64,000 nt of DNA from Larimichthys crocea (lineage: Eukaryota; Chordata; Actinopteri; Sciaenidae): positions 3,313,942 through 3,377,941 of the forward strand of contig NC_040022.1 in the NCBI RefSeq assembly GCF_000972845.2, read 5' to 3'. Below, in pieces: positions 24,262 through 37,100 of the stretch. The notes under the pieces are model-generated. The model worked only from the letters and a program-made list of their open reading frames with translations. It searched no databases and was not told where the DNA came from. The position numbers and the translations under genes were made by a program. Numbering within the stretch: the first letter of the stretch is position 1; every line of letters begins with the position of its first letter.

Positions 24262-24795
24262 GCATGCAGGGTTCCTCATGGTTCCTGTGGTTCCTGTGGT
24301 TTGTTGTGATTCCTCATGGTTCCTGTGGTTCCTGTGGTTTGTTGTGGTTCTTGATGATTCCTTGTGGTTCCTTTGGTTTGTTGTGGTTCCTGATGATTCC
24401 TCATGGTTCCTGTGGTTCCTGTGGTTTGTTGTGGTTCCTGATGATTCCTCATGGTTCCTGTGGTTTCTGGGGTTCGTTGTGGTTCCTGGTGATTCCTCAT
24501 GGTTCCTGTGGTTCCTGTGGTTTGTTGTGGTTCCTGATGATTCCTCGTGGTTCCTTTGGTTTGTTGTGGTTCCTGATGATTCCTCGTGGTTCCTGTGGTT
24601 TGTTGTGGTTCCTGATGATTCCTCGTGGTTCCTTTGGTTCATTGTGGTTCCTGATGATTCCTCATGGTTCCTTTGGTTCATTGTGGTTCCTGATGATTCC
24701 TCATGGTTCCTTTGGTTCGTTGTGGTTCCTTTGGTTTGTTGTGGTTCCTGATGATTCTTTGTGGTTCCTCGTGGTCCCTCGTGGTTCCTTTAGTC
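24262..24795. repeat. Minisatellite, GGTTCCTGTGGTT / GTTGTGGTTCCTGATGATTC units
   Basis: About 530 bp of a higher-order repeat. The 9-bp-like subunit (GTGGTTCCT) is arranged into units near 39 bp with GATGATTCCTCATGG spacers. The array is open in several frames on both strands (SSWFLWFVVVPDD-type translations), an artefact of the repeat. It lies 0.5 kb upstream of the AKR start. Confidence 0.93.
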
Positions 24796-24819
24796 TCCAA
24801 AAGTAGACTTGGAGTCAGA

Positions 24820-25275
24820 GCTTTCAGCTATCAAGCTCCTCTCCTGTAGAACCAGCTCACAGTTCTGATTCTGGAGGCAGACCTCCTCTGTACATTAAAG
24901 AGTTCCTCTTTGATAGATCTTATAGTTTGAGCTGCTCAGGTGAGTCCTGAACCATCCCTGAGTGATGCTGCTATAGGCCTATAGACGGCTGGGGAACTTC
25001 CTATGATGCACTGAGCTCTTTTCTCCATCTGTACACATTTATTACTATTAGTCACATTTCTGTTTTACTTTAAGTTGTAGTTGTAGCTGCTGTGCATCTT
25101 TGTCTCTCTAAATTCTAATCTCAGCTGATGTCCGTCCACTATTGTCCGGGTTCTGCTCGATGTTTCTGTCTCTTAAAGGAAGTTTTTCTTGCTCATGGTG
25201 GAACTGTTGGTCTGTAAATAACATTTTAAGAGTCTCTGAAAAAACATCTTGTTTTGTCTGATGAGGGTCGACATT
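24820..25275 (+). mobile_element. Common teleost interspersed repeat, unclassified
   Basis: The stretch with GAGTCCTGAACCATCCCTGA, CTATGATGCACTGAGCTC, and the GGGTTCTGCTCGATGTTTCTG to AAAGGAAGTTTTTCTTG blocks resembles a very abundant fish repeat I recognise from other genomes. No domain is encoded here. The class is not certain. Confidence 0.5.
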
Positions 25276-25582
25276 TCACTGTATCTGAAGGTCCATGAAG
25301 GGAGTTGTGCATTAGTACTGAGATTATTTTCATATTAGTTTCAGAAGTAAATTAAAAATGTGTACTCTCAAACTTTGATGCTTTTATTTTGAAGAAAAAA
25401 AATACTATAGTAGTTTGCCTTAAAGGGCTCAAAATCATCGTGTGTCATTTGGTTTGTGGTAACATTATTATTGAAAATATGTTTGAGTATACAGACAAAT
25501 TATGAACTGAAGTTTTCATTACATTTTTGTTTAAACGCTTAAAGAGAGATCTGTGTATACAAAATAAACCTCATACAGTTAC

Positions 25583-25583
<1 letters not shown>

Positions 25584-25625
<42 letters not shown>

Positions 25626-25626
25626 A
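25584..25626. repeat. (GAAA)n microsatellite
   Basis: Ten uninterrupted tetranucleotide units, purine-only on one strand. Confidence 0.95.
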
Positions 25627-25639
25627 GAGAATCTGTCTA

Positions 25640-26765
25640 AAATAAATGTGTTTTGTACCAAATGAACAAACACCTGAAGGGAAACACCGACCTCATGGTG
25701 GCACTACAGGGAAAGTCAAACGTCAAAAAGATGCTGCCAGATGGAAAAAAACATTTTATCCTCCTGAGAAGTTTCATGCATTTATGGATGAGCTTCAAGT
25801 CAATGAGCTTTACAGTCAACAGACTCCAATGACAGTATCCATATATGCACTCTTATATATTTATATAGAGAGTGTGACGCTTTTGGCAAAATAACGAGAT
25901 AGATCGTGCTAACATCTATATAAACAGAAAACTATATAAAAAGTAGAAAGTAAATGTAGAAATGAAATTATAGAATAAAACTACAAACAGGGATAAAGGA
26001 CTCTGTACATATCACCTCATGTTCTGACTGTAGACAGATGAATGAAAGTCACAGCATGTAATGACAGGAAGTCTGTTAATCACTAATGTGTCATTATAAT
26101 ATTATAAATATATTTAATACAGTGACTCAGAGAAAAGCAGCCCAGGCCTGTCACTGCACACTCATCCACACGGGGGCAGTCACGCCCAGCGAGTTACCCA
26201 CGTCTACTGATGGAGACTCATATACTTCACTTCTGATCATTCTTACTCTTTAATGTTAAAGTTGTTTTCCTCTTTATGCAGATACAGAAGACATGTATGG
26301 GGAGATGCAACACTTCTTTCTTCAACCTTTTATTCAGAATCACCGGAACGTAAAGATTTCTGACTGTGATCATCACAAACATAATGTCAGTACAGAATGT
26401 TGCTGTATAACCAAACTTTTAGGTTTTGATACAGTCGATATTTAATGGTGCATTTAGAGACGAGGCCTCACCAGTCCAGATTAAAGACAGAGTGTACATA
26501 TAGACTGCATGTTAAAGTGTCTCCACACAGAAAGTGAAAGGACAGTGCTGGAGGACACACTCATTACTGACGGTTCAACAGACGCTCTGATCTTCCCAAA
26601 GACACAAAGTAGAGTCACACAGGGTTGAAGGCCAGCGCCTCCTGCTGTGAGTTTTTAAGAGGAGGAAGAAAAATGTGGCATTAAAAGTCTTGAATTGTCT
26701 CACAGCCTTCAGGACGAGTCCAGAGGAAGTGATGTCACTTCATGAAGTCTTCTCTGACTTGGTTA
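25640..26765. other. Intergenic, nothing recognised
   Basis: AT-rich sequence between the (GAAA)n tract and the second Tc1-like copy. No exon, domain or clear repeat was recognised; the short open frames lack support. Confidence 0.5.
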
Positions 26766-26769
26766 CAGA

Positions 26770-27485
26770 GCGTTATGATCACCTGCCGAATATTGTGTAG
26801 GTCGCCCTAACCCGTCGAGGCCTGGACTCCTCTAGACCTCTGAAGGTGTGCTGTGGATCCTTGAAGTCCTGGAGGTTGTGAGGTGGGACCTTTATGGATC
26901 GGACTTGTTTGTGCAGCACATCCCACAGATGCTCCATTGGATTAAGATCTGGGGAATTTGGAGGCCGAGTCAAAACCTTGAACTGGTCGCTGTGTTCCTC
27001 AAACATTCCTGAACCATGTGAGCTTTGTGGCCGGGTCCATCATCCTGCTGAAAGAGGCGTCAGCCATCAGGGAGTACCGTTTCATCAAAGGGTGGACATG
27101 AGTTGTACCAATGCTTAGGTTGGTGGTAACATTCACATGAATGGCAGAACATCAACGTTTCCCAGCAGAGCATCATCCAAAGCTTGCCTTCTTCCCATAA
27201 TGCATCCTGATCCATCAGACCAGTCCACCTTCTTCTTCTTCCATCGCTCTGTGGTCCAGTTCTGGTGCTCACATTGGACAGGGGTCAGCATGGACTCTGA
27301 CTGCTGGTCTGCAGCTACAAACTGTTCATCAATGACCCTCTTGCCTTCTTTGGACCACTGCAGACGGGCACACCCCCATAGGGCTGCAGTTCTGGAGATG
27401 TTCTGGCCCAGTTTGGTCTCTGAAATCCTGACACTTGCCATCAACTTTAAGGACAAAATGTTTAAGGACAGTGAGTCTGAGTGAC
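26770..27485 (-). mobile_element. Internally deleted Tc1-like transposon, copy 2
   Basis: The same family as 19369-20120, in opposite orientation. The minus strand reads [20 protein letters not shown]; the DDE-domain Glu is kept here (NPME), unlike copy 1. The terminal GTTATGATCACCTGC at the low-coordinate end matches the family's inverted repeat. Frame breaks and the missing N-terminus show a dead copy. It ends about 160 bp before the necab2 upstream ATG. Confidence 0.85.
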
Positions 27486-27519
27486 TGTCAGCGGCTCAGA
27501 GCCTCGAACATCAGAATCT

Positions 27520-27669
27520 GATGATCATCTCTCGTTGTGGAGAGGTTGTGGGTTTGCAGGGTGGGGTGGTTTTGGGGTGGGTCTGTGATGTAACAGGGAG
27601 GTGGGGGTGGGGGTGGGGGCTGCTCTCTCTCCCCCATAGAGCGCAGCATGAGCGCTCCGCGGCAAAAGG
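27520..27669 (+). promoter_or_regulatory. necab2: necab2 proximal promoter / 5' leader with G-rich tract
   Basis: The plus strand carries a run of G-tracts (27545-27620: GGGTGGGG, GGGGTGGG, GGGGGTGGGGGTGGGGG) that could form G-quadruplexes. A CT tract and the GC-rich start region follow. No TATA box is evident. The transcription start is not visible. Confidence 0.45.
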
Positions 27670-27677
27670 ATGTGTGA
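27648..27677 (+). other. Upstream ORF overlapping the necab2 start codon
   Basis: ATG at 27648 opens a nine-codon frame (MSAPRQKDV) whose TGA stop (27675-27677) lies just inside the main ORF, which starts at 27670 in another frame. Such an overlap would be expected to lower initiation at the main ATG. It matters only if transcription starts upstream of 27648. Confidence 0.55.
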
Positions 27678-27996
27678 GCAGGCAGCGCGCTACTGTAGGG
27701 ACGGAGTCCACAAACTGCTCAACAAAGAACAAGCCAAACTTCGAGCCCAGGAAAGCCGCGAGCAGCCGAAACCCGTAGCCGGTCAGGACAGCGAGTCCGC
27801 GACGGCAGCGCAGTCCGGAAACAGCGGCGCCCAGCCCGGTGGAATCGACGGGCTCGTCCGCTGGATCGTCACCAAAATGAGCGACAACAAGAACATCTCC
27901 AGCCGGGAGTACGCCTCCAGCAAGGAGGAGGTGGCCGTGGCTCAGGAGCAGTTCTTCGCCCCGGAACCGCGGAGAGGCATCTCCGTTATTTTGGAT
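27670..27996 (+). CDS. necab2: necab2 coding exon 1
   Basis: GC-rich, phase-0 exon of 109 codons. The middle part (about residues 25-60) is low-complexity and rich in Gln, Ser, Ala and Gly. The [17 protein letters not shown] segment corresponds to the human LGGLLRWVGARMGE segment. Confidence 0.95.
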
Positions 27997-29370
27997 GTGA
28001 GTATCTGGAGAGAGGCACCGGGCAGTGCGGTCAGCCTCACGGGTTCAGGGGGGGAGGGTTATGCGGGATGAAGACATCCAGAGAGCAGCGCGTACGGACC
28101 GGTGCAGTGCGCACTTACGCACAGACACGGTCTTCCAGTTTGGGGCTTAAACACACTTTAAGATGTCCGGGATCAAACCTGTGACACTGCGCTCACCGTG
28201 CAGCTCAGTCTTTATGTCTCAGTTAGGATCCTTAAGACACTTTGATTCTGCATGAGCGGCTCGGTCCATTTTAGGTCATCATCGATACTATCGGGTTATT
28301 TCTCATCACCGCCCCACTAAAGCGTCCCTCTGGAGAGCATGCTGCTCTAAGGCTTTGATGGAGGAGGTGGGGGTAGAAAACAAAAGTAGTTCAGCTCCTG
28401 CAGACCCCCTGACCACGACCCAAATAGACTGATAAAGAAAGGGGGTCCATGGAAAACTAATTAGGATCAAGACCGGAGGGCTGATATATCCCAGTACCCT
28501 AGTAAACTAATTCTGTGAGTGTGTAGAGGGGTTGGTGTTTGGTGGTTGGTGGTCGATGGGGGTGTAGCAGCAGACTGTCCACTCAGGCAGATGAAGCTCT
28601 GCAGAGGTGTCAGTCAGGACCTGGACCTGGTTCCTGTCAGCTGAGGGCAGGTTTGGTTCTGGAGCTGTCGACATGTTCGGATGTTTTCCGCTACACTCAC
28701 AATGATTGGCTGCAACCGGCTCCAGAAGTCTTCTTATCGCTCTGTTTTGGTCTCCACCCACTGCTGAGAGAAATATCTGAAGTTCTTAAGCTGCTGAATG
28801 CTAAGCTACGCTCACCAGCTAGTTGCTAGTTTTGTTTGAAGCAGCAACCTGCAGTTCCTCAAACGTCCACCTGAGGCTGGCTCCAGAAGTGAGTCAGTCT
28901 CCATAAGTCCCCATGTCCAAATGTCCAACTTCACAGCAGAAATAAACATGTTTACAGCCTGGTACAAAAAACAGTTTTGGTCTCTGTAGCTAATTTCCCC
29001 GTTCATGACAACTGTACTGAGGGTGAATTTATATACAACTCACCTGTTCACATTATATTAAGGCTTAAAGCTATGCAGGATTAAGAGCGTGGACGCTTTG
29101 ATTGACAGGTGGGCGTGGTCACAGATGAGCCACACCTTTGCTGTTGCAGGATCGCCAACGTGGCGCCGCTTTTCAGGTGACATCACTCATGCTGTCCATT
29201 CTTTGTGCTGTCATTGGTCAATACACATTGCAAGCCACGCCCTCTGACATCAGCAGTGACATTTTCTCTCCATCACCTTGAACTTTGTTTTTGTTTTTTT
29301 ACCATTTACCGATTATTGACCCTCAGAATTATCAGGACCGTGAACAAGTCCACAGGGATTTGATTGATTG

Positions 29371-29440
<70 letters not shown>

Positions 29441-29795
29441 TCCTCATTAGACCCTCTCTGCTCGCTTGTTTCTCGTCCTTTGCTGCTCTTCTCCTTCATC
29501 TTAACTCTGATGCATCTCTCTTCAAACTCCTTTCATCCTTTGTACTCTCCTCCTCCTCCTCCCTCCTCCCTTCTCCTCTCTCCTCCTTTGCTCCATATTC
29601 CTCTCGTCTTCTCCCCCCTCCCCTCCTCTCGTCCTCCCCTCAGCCGGGCCGAGAAAACATCCATTCTTAATAAGGTTATGAGATGGATGCAGCATTCCCC
29701 CGGCCTGTGTCTCTGTCTTCTCTTTCTATTTTGTTCAGTCGCTTCCTCTCCTTTCCTGTCTCTCATTTTATTCTCACTCTGTATTTCTGTTACAA

Positions 29796-29840
<45 letters not shown>

Positions 29841-32800
29841 GCCTCCTCACCAACACTTTCCCTCATCTCTGAGCTTGTCTGTCTCCAGCAGCTCCAGAGT
29901 TTGTTGCACCTCGGGGTGCAGAACAATGCAGAGCAGCCTGTCGTTTGGAACGTCGTGCATCTCAGCAGCGAACGATTTTCCCTTTGGCCTCTTCAGATGG
30001 CCGCAGTCAGCGCCTGAATGCACCGACTCATACTGTGCATGATCTTTATACAGTTTATATATAGTTTTAGTTTATACAGTACACTGGAAGAAAACCTGGT
30101 TCTTGATAAGAGCTGTGTCTTTGTCTTCAGAAAAGAGTTCTTTAAGTCCCCTTTTCTGTTCCTTTTAAATCTCCTTTGGAAAACTGATCACTGGTTCTTT
30201 GAGTTGACCCTTTGGAGCAGCTGGTTCTTTGAAGAACCACTAGATAAAAGGTTCCCCTATCATCACCAACTTGAACCTTTATTTTTAAGTGTGTACACGT
30301 GCATTAAAAAGAATTAGATTGCAGGGTTGTTCAAACTTCCATCCTGGTGACAATCTGCAGACTGTTTGGTGGATTCATAATATTTAAATGTTTCTCAAGG
30401 TGCAAACACGAACCAGAGCTGAGTCGGGTTGAAACAGTTCGTTGAGTTCACAAAGGCTGATGTGCAGTGCAGGTGGAGGTCCAGGATGGTGCAGGGCTGT
30501 CGGGGTTTTCCTGGAGCGTGAGGAGATCACAGTTAAGACAAGAATAACACTTTCTGAATGAACCCGCTGTAGCATACTCAGCACATCGGGGACTGAGCGA
30601 TCTGATGGAGGTTCAGAAACCTTTGGGGGACGTCATGGATACTGGCTCCATGTTTTATCCAGACCAATGACAGCATGGACAGCGTATGTGTGACGTCACC
30701 CACAGCTTTGCAGCGCTGGCTGTCCGGCCTCAGCTAAAAGACGTGGAACGTTGGCGACCTAAGACATCGCCAAACGATAACTATGAACCTTAATATAATA
30801 AGGGTTAGGTTTTCCTTTGACATTTGCTTGAAGAGCTGATAATGTCAAGTCTTAAGTTCTGCTCCAGTTCTGCTCTTGAGCGTGAAGGAAAGGAATCTGA
30901 ATCATCTCGTCTGTTTAATGGGGCAAAGTTACGAGAGATGCCGTCGCCAAAAAATGTTCTTGGTGCCGCTCACTCATCGCCTGTAGGTTGGAATGACGTC
31001 TATTAAAGTTGTCAGTTTTGTCCTTCGCAACAAGAGTTACTGCTCCAACAGTCCAACGCTGACAGATGATCTCAGAAGAAAACAAGTCTCCTCCCTCTCT
31101 CCCTCCTTCTCTCTTCATCTCTGTCTGTCGGCTTCATCGCTTGCATCCCCCTCACCGCGTCTTCCACCTCTTCTCATTGTCGTCGTGCAGTTTTCTGGCA
31201 GTTGCTGTCAGTTGGAACAGTTTATATCACACCCGGAAACACTGATGAAAGTAGCAGACCTGCTTCTTTCTGTTCCACAGGGAGAGAGGCTTTCACTGAA
31301 GCTTAAATTAGCTCCCAGAATCGTGTGAATGTGGCGCACACACACACAGCACTGACTTCTTCTCTGTGTGTACATAGTGTTTGTGGGTTTTCATCCTTTG
31401 TCACGTTAATAAACTTTTCAGTCCCGTGGCTCCTGACAAGTCTTATCACACACCGCTGCACCTTATCTGGTTGAAGCACACTTCATGTTGGTGTGTGTGT
31501 GTTCAGTGCCCGTGTGGACTGCATTGGTTAACACATCGGATGGAATTGGTCATTCTGTCCCCACTTCTGAAACATAACATTAGGTGTGTTTAACCGTCTG
31601 TCACTGCAGCTCAAATGTGACTTCATGTAAATGTTCTTCGCCCAGAGCTGCTCGAGATTTGCAAAGCTCGTTAAAATATAAAGACATGCATCACCTTCAA
31701 AAACGAGCTGTTAAACTGCAGCTGAGTCATGTTTTTATTTCTTATCTCATATTTCCTCCATAATAAGATGTTCAGATGTCTTTCTCAATGAAATGTTACA
31801 GCTGTTTCATTCAGAGACTTTAGTTTAGTACGGTTTCATTTCAAATCTAAATTTGAAGGTTTACTTTCTTTTCGAATGTATCTTATAGGTCTAATTTGAA
31901 TGTGTCTCATGCTGTTTTCTATGTGAACGTCTCTTATCCTGCTGTCCTAAACTATTTCCATGTTGTTATTTTTGTCTATTTCCAAAGATCATTTCTTTGT
32001 TTTTTTACGGTTTAAATAATTGAATTGAATACAGATACCTTTACCCTTACAGTAAGTTTATCATATAGCATCTTATAGGCATTGTTTTCCAGGGATTCAA
32101 TATTATGGTTTAGAAATGAAATGCATCATTATGCAGATGATACACCGTTATTTAACTAAATCAGTTGAATAAATCTGAATTATTACTTTCTGAAACACAG
32201 GTTTCAAACTGAAAAGATGACCCGGCCTTTTTATGTTTTTATATGATTCAACGTTCTTCCTGTTGATGGATCTTCAGTCGTACTAACTCACCTTCCTGCT
32301 TTTTGTTCACAGATATTCAGAAGAGCTGACAAAGATGGTGAGTGAATTCATTTGAATCTCATTATGCATAAAAAAATAGATATTCTGGATATTGTTCCAT
32401 AAAACCATGTGTGTTGATGTAACTATGACTACCTCCACCTTTTTACACTGAATGGAAGGAAATGGTCGAAGCATCGCTTGATTGTCTGACTCCGTCTGTT
32501 TTGATGTAGATCCACATGCAAATTATAATTTGCAATCATTTTTATAGATCTCTCTAATTAGTGACATTCACTAAGAACATGAGTCATGGCTGCTCGCTGG
32601 TGTAAGTAGAGTTACACCTGAGTTATATAAAATCCTCCAGGATTGCAGAGGTATGTAAGCGCTCTGAATGTTTCTACTTTTACTCTTTGCATCTGCAGTT
32701 TTGCTTCCAGGGACAAATATTCCTAAGAAGTGAATCTTAAGGCTTGTTGGTTTCAGACGGATGATTGTGTTTCAAACAAACACAGGTTCAGTGTGTGTGA

Positions 32801-33277
32801 GGCTTTAGTTTAGCTGAGAACATGAAGCTGTGTGTGTCTGCTGCACCGTGCTGTATTTTTAGCATGTTGGGACATTGGAGCGTTTTAAAGTTTATGTTGC
32901 TGTGTAGCTGTGCCAGCGAGCGCTTTGTTTATCCCCTCTGGCATCTCACACTCTGCTGCTCTCTCTCTCCATCATCTCCATCTTCTTTCTTTACATCTCT
33001 TCCCGCTCCATCCATCCTTTTTCTACCCATCGCCTCTTTCATCCAATCGCTGTCGATGACAAAAAACGATTAAACTAATGAGGAAACGGCACAAAAAGCT
33101 TTTCTCTCACAGCAGCCAGATGGCCGTGTGCTCTTCCAGTGCAGTGTGTTTGTGTCTTCATGTTCACGTTCCAAAAATGTATTTCTGTCTGTTCACTTTA
33201 ATACGCACGATTATGAGAGTTTGTTTCGCCGTTGCATCGTCATCTGTCTGACCTGTTTCATTAGTTGTTAGCACGAT

Positions 33278-33311
<34 letters not shown>

Positions 33312-34071
33312 AACATAAACCATTTTTCCAGATGATTTAACTGTTGACATCATTGTTGTCGATGACATTCTCATGTTGCCCGGGGTTACTCCTCTTCTGT
33401 TCTTGCAGCAGACTGTGGCATCATCTGTCAACATTTCAAATGCTCGCACTACCTAATTACCAGCTGCACAGACACAGAGCGTCATTTCACGCTCATCTTA
33501 TCCGCAGCACATGCAGACCAGTCGTGTCGGTGATGAAGCAGCTTTCTGTCCGTCACAGACAAGCTGTCGGACTGCGATCAACTTTGCGCTGACGGTCTCC
33601 CGGGGTGTTTAACAACTGCATTGCTGCTAGAAACGCACAGCAGCAACGCGTCTTTAAAGATATATAGAGTGTGGTGAGGAACAAAGCGAGAAGAAGAAAT
33701 GTAGTTGTTTGATGTATAGAACGCAGACTGGAAAGAAAGAAGCAGCGAGCAGAAGCTGAAGAGGAGCTATTTTTATCCTCCTCCTCTCTCCGGGGAGAAG
33801 ACTGGGGAACTGTTTTAATGAGTGAGAGAGGGAGAAAGAGGAGGAGGAGGAGAGGATTGTTTAAAAAGAAAAGGTGTAGGGAGGGAAAGATGAACAGAGG
33901 TCTAAAAGGGAGAGGAGGACGGAGAGGAAGAGGAAGAGCAGGGAGGAGTATCATGTGTCTGACAGCGGGGCAGTAATTGAAGTTTAATTGGCTGAGCTCT
34001 GTCTTTACATTCATAGCACAGAAATCAAGGCCGGGCTTCCTGCCCCCAATCTGCTGAAACAGCAAGGCAGG

Positions 34072-34152
<81 letters not shown>

Positions 34153-37100
34153 GCATCCATGTCTACTTTGAATACAAGTTGCATGCATCGGTGAGCATTT
34201 TTAAAGTATAAGTATCAGTATGCTGGAACTTGTTTGCTTTATGTATCTGTACGTATGCGTGTGTGTGTGTGTGTGTGTGTGTGTGACTCCATTGTTATGC
34301 AGCTGGAGTCTTTTTCAGCAGCCAGCGATCTTCTGTAATAGTTGCATCATTTGACAGCACTTGTAGTTTCTGGTTGCACCTCTAATACGCCACAGTCCGT
34401 CGACATGCTGCCGGTTCTTCTTCTTCACTTTGAGTCGAACATGAAGTAAACTCTTGAATAGTTGATTCTGGACCCATGACGTCTTAATTAGGTGATACAA
34501 GTAAAAGCATTGGTGGTACGATGGTGTCATGGAGTCATTCGGCTGACAGTAAGAAGGTTCCTCCAGCTCCTGTGTGGAGTTTGCATGTTCTCCCTGTGTG
34601 TCCATCCATCCATCCACCCATCCATCCATCCATCCACCCATCCATCCATCCATCCATCTATCCACCCATCCATCCATCCACCCATCCATCCATCCATCCA
34701 TCCACCCATCCATCCATCCATCCACCCATCCATCCATCCATCCATCCATCCATCCACCCATCCATCCTGGTGTCGGCTCATGGTGCAGCAGGTGTAACAG
34801 GGCGCTCCAGACGTCCTTCACCCTAACAACCCATTCCAGCTCCTCCTGGAGGTTCCTGAGGCGTTCCCAGGCTAGGAGCCCTATGTAGTCCCTCCAGCAG
34901 GTTCTGGGTCTGCCCCGTGTTCTCCTTACAGTTGCCCAGAGCACCTCTGAAGTAAGGTGCCCATGGGGCATCCATGTTCAGATGTTGAACCACCTCAGCT
35001 GGTTCCTCTCTGTGAAGGCTCAGCGGATGTCCGAGCTCCTCTCTGAGGCCGAGCCCAGGAAGCTCATTTTGGTTGTTTATATCCTCAGTCTCATCTTTCC
35101 ATCACTACCCAAAGCTCATGACCAGAGTGAGGGACAGAACGTAGATGGACTGGAAGATTGAGAGCTTTGCCTTCAGGCTCAGCTCCCTCTGAACCACAAT
35201 GGTCCGGTCCAACGTCCACAGACGCCGCACCAGCCCGCCGGTCCATCTCACGCTCCATTTTCCCATCAAGACCCTGAGATACTTGAACTCCTTCGCTTGG
35301 GGCAGCAACTCACTCCCAACCTGGAAGGAACAATCCACCAATTTCCAGCCGTTGGCATTCTCCTAATTTAGACTTGCAGACCTGGATGGGCTGCTTGTAC
35401 AGTACCAGGCTCAGGACCTCTCCTAAATGTAGTTTTCTTTAATACAGCCGTGAGCCTCCTGCTATGACATAACACACAAAACGTCTGAACCAGTCTTTGG
35501 ACTACACATCTGTGTTCTCGTCACTGAGCGAGTGGTTTCTTCTTCTCCATGTGACTCATCAGCCGTCTGCTGATTATCCTCGCAGTGTTTGACAAAAAGA
35601 CAGAAACAGACAGAGTTTAGGGAGGCTTGTTTACCCACGCTGTCAACACGAGACAGAATTACAACCTTACAGCTAAACGCAAATAGGAGGGTGCAGCTGC
35701 TTCTGTTCAGTGTGGCCAAACAAAGCTGAGCGCTGATGACAGTGATGTCCTCGTTCTGCACCGATCAATCTGAAGTCAAAGCAATGCAACGCTTCATTGA
35801 TTGCTCTGCAAAATTCATCATTTGGCCATTGGCCATAACAATAACAAGATGCTGGGTGTAACACATACATCATCACTGCCATATCTGATTCAGTGATGGA
35901 ATGTAACTAACTACTTTTATACGACTCACCTGTTCACATCATATTAAGATATGCAGAAGTAAGAGCGTGGAGGCTTTGATTGACAGGTGTATGTATTGAC
36001 GGCTTCAAATCGGCGCTTTGGAAACCTCTGGGTGACGTCGTGCATGCGTGGTCCATTCTTTTTACTGTCATTGGTCGGATTCGGTTGGATGTAATAGGGC
36101 AGTAGAAACCAACTTTTGTCCACAGGTTGCCAGAATCGACAGTTCAAGGTCCAGTGTGTCTGATTTAGGGATCTAATCACAGAATATAAGATGCATATCT
36201 GTGTTTTTATGAGTGTATGATCATCTGAACAGAAAGTGCTTTGCAACTTTCACAGCTGCTGTAGTTTCTCCTTCATTTCTTGGAATGGGACGGTGAGGCG
36301 AGCAGTGCACTGTAAAAACAGGTTTTAAAGTGAAAAGTCAGGTTTGACTCATGAATACCAACTCAGGGACTCCAGCAAAACATTTTTACAGGACAACATT
36401 ACGTGAATAAAAGATTCTCTGAATAAAGTGAAAACTAAGAGTGTGACAGTGACGGTGTTGGATATAAGAGGCCGGAGGAGGACAAAGATTCAGATGAAGA
36501 CAGCTTACTGTTTTGCTGTCAATCGAAAGGACGAGACGGAGAGAGAGACAAGACATAAATCATAGATAAGAAAAGACAAACTGACAAGAAGCAGACGTGA
36601 GGGAGAGATGAGGCAATGCAGACCGACAGCCTGAACTGGAACATTTAGTTTGTGGTTTATTCAGCAGATTCTCTGGTGCATGTGTCTTTAAATGAGCCTG
36701 GATTACATCTCATGTACGTCTGTGTGCTACACATGATGCCACAGCCAGGAGCTGCTCAGCTTATCCTACTTTAACTTCAGTTAACCTTTGGGAGGCCGAT
36801 GAAACAGATACAAAGTAGTAGTGGCAGTAGAGAGCCAGGCTAACTGTTTGGTGAGGTGAGGTGGTTCAACATCTGATCAGGTCACCTTCCTCTGGGGGTG
36901 TAACTAGGAGGAGAACCCGGAGACCCAGAACCTCTTGGTTGGACTCTATAGTTGTGCTCTTAACCTGGCAGAATTTGTAAAATGTATACCACAGTGTTTC
37001 CTCAGGTAGCAAAGATGTCTGTGTTGTTGGCAAACAGCTTCCAGGGCCTGTAAATCTTTGTAAATCTACGTTTCAGATCTCTCAGTGGTTCAGTGATGTT

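Larger units (their letters stand above)
27997..32312 (+). other. necab2 intron 1
   Basis: Contains a family A copy (28820-29240), (GT)n 29371-29438, a pyrimidine-rich stretch 29510-29640, (CA)n 29801-29839, a family B element 30077-30297 and a small LINE scrap near 32120-32190. No other exon was recognised. Confidence 0.75.

Noticed and set aside
24135..24806. Frames of 140-223 codons, hydrophobic SSWFLWFVVVP-type repeats
   Set aside because: Product of the GGTTCCTGTGG minisatellite; apparent membrane segments are an artefact.
33553..34188. 211-codon minus-strand frame
   Set aside because: Begins in the (GT)n tract and continues through low-complexity polypyrimidine-like sequence; no domain.
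34315..34971. 218-codon minus-strand frame with WMDGWMDG repeats
   Set aside because: Composed of the CATC array plus LINE remnant; recorded as a mobile element and not as a gene.
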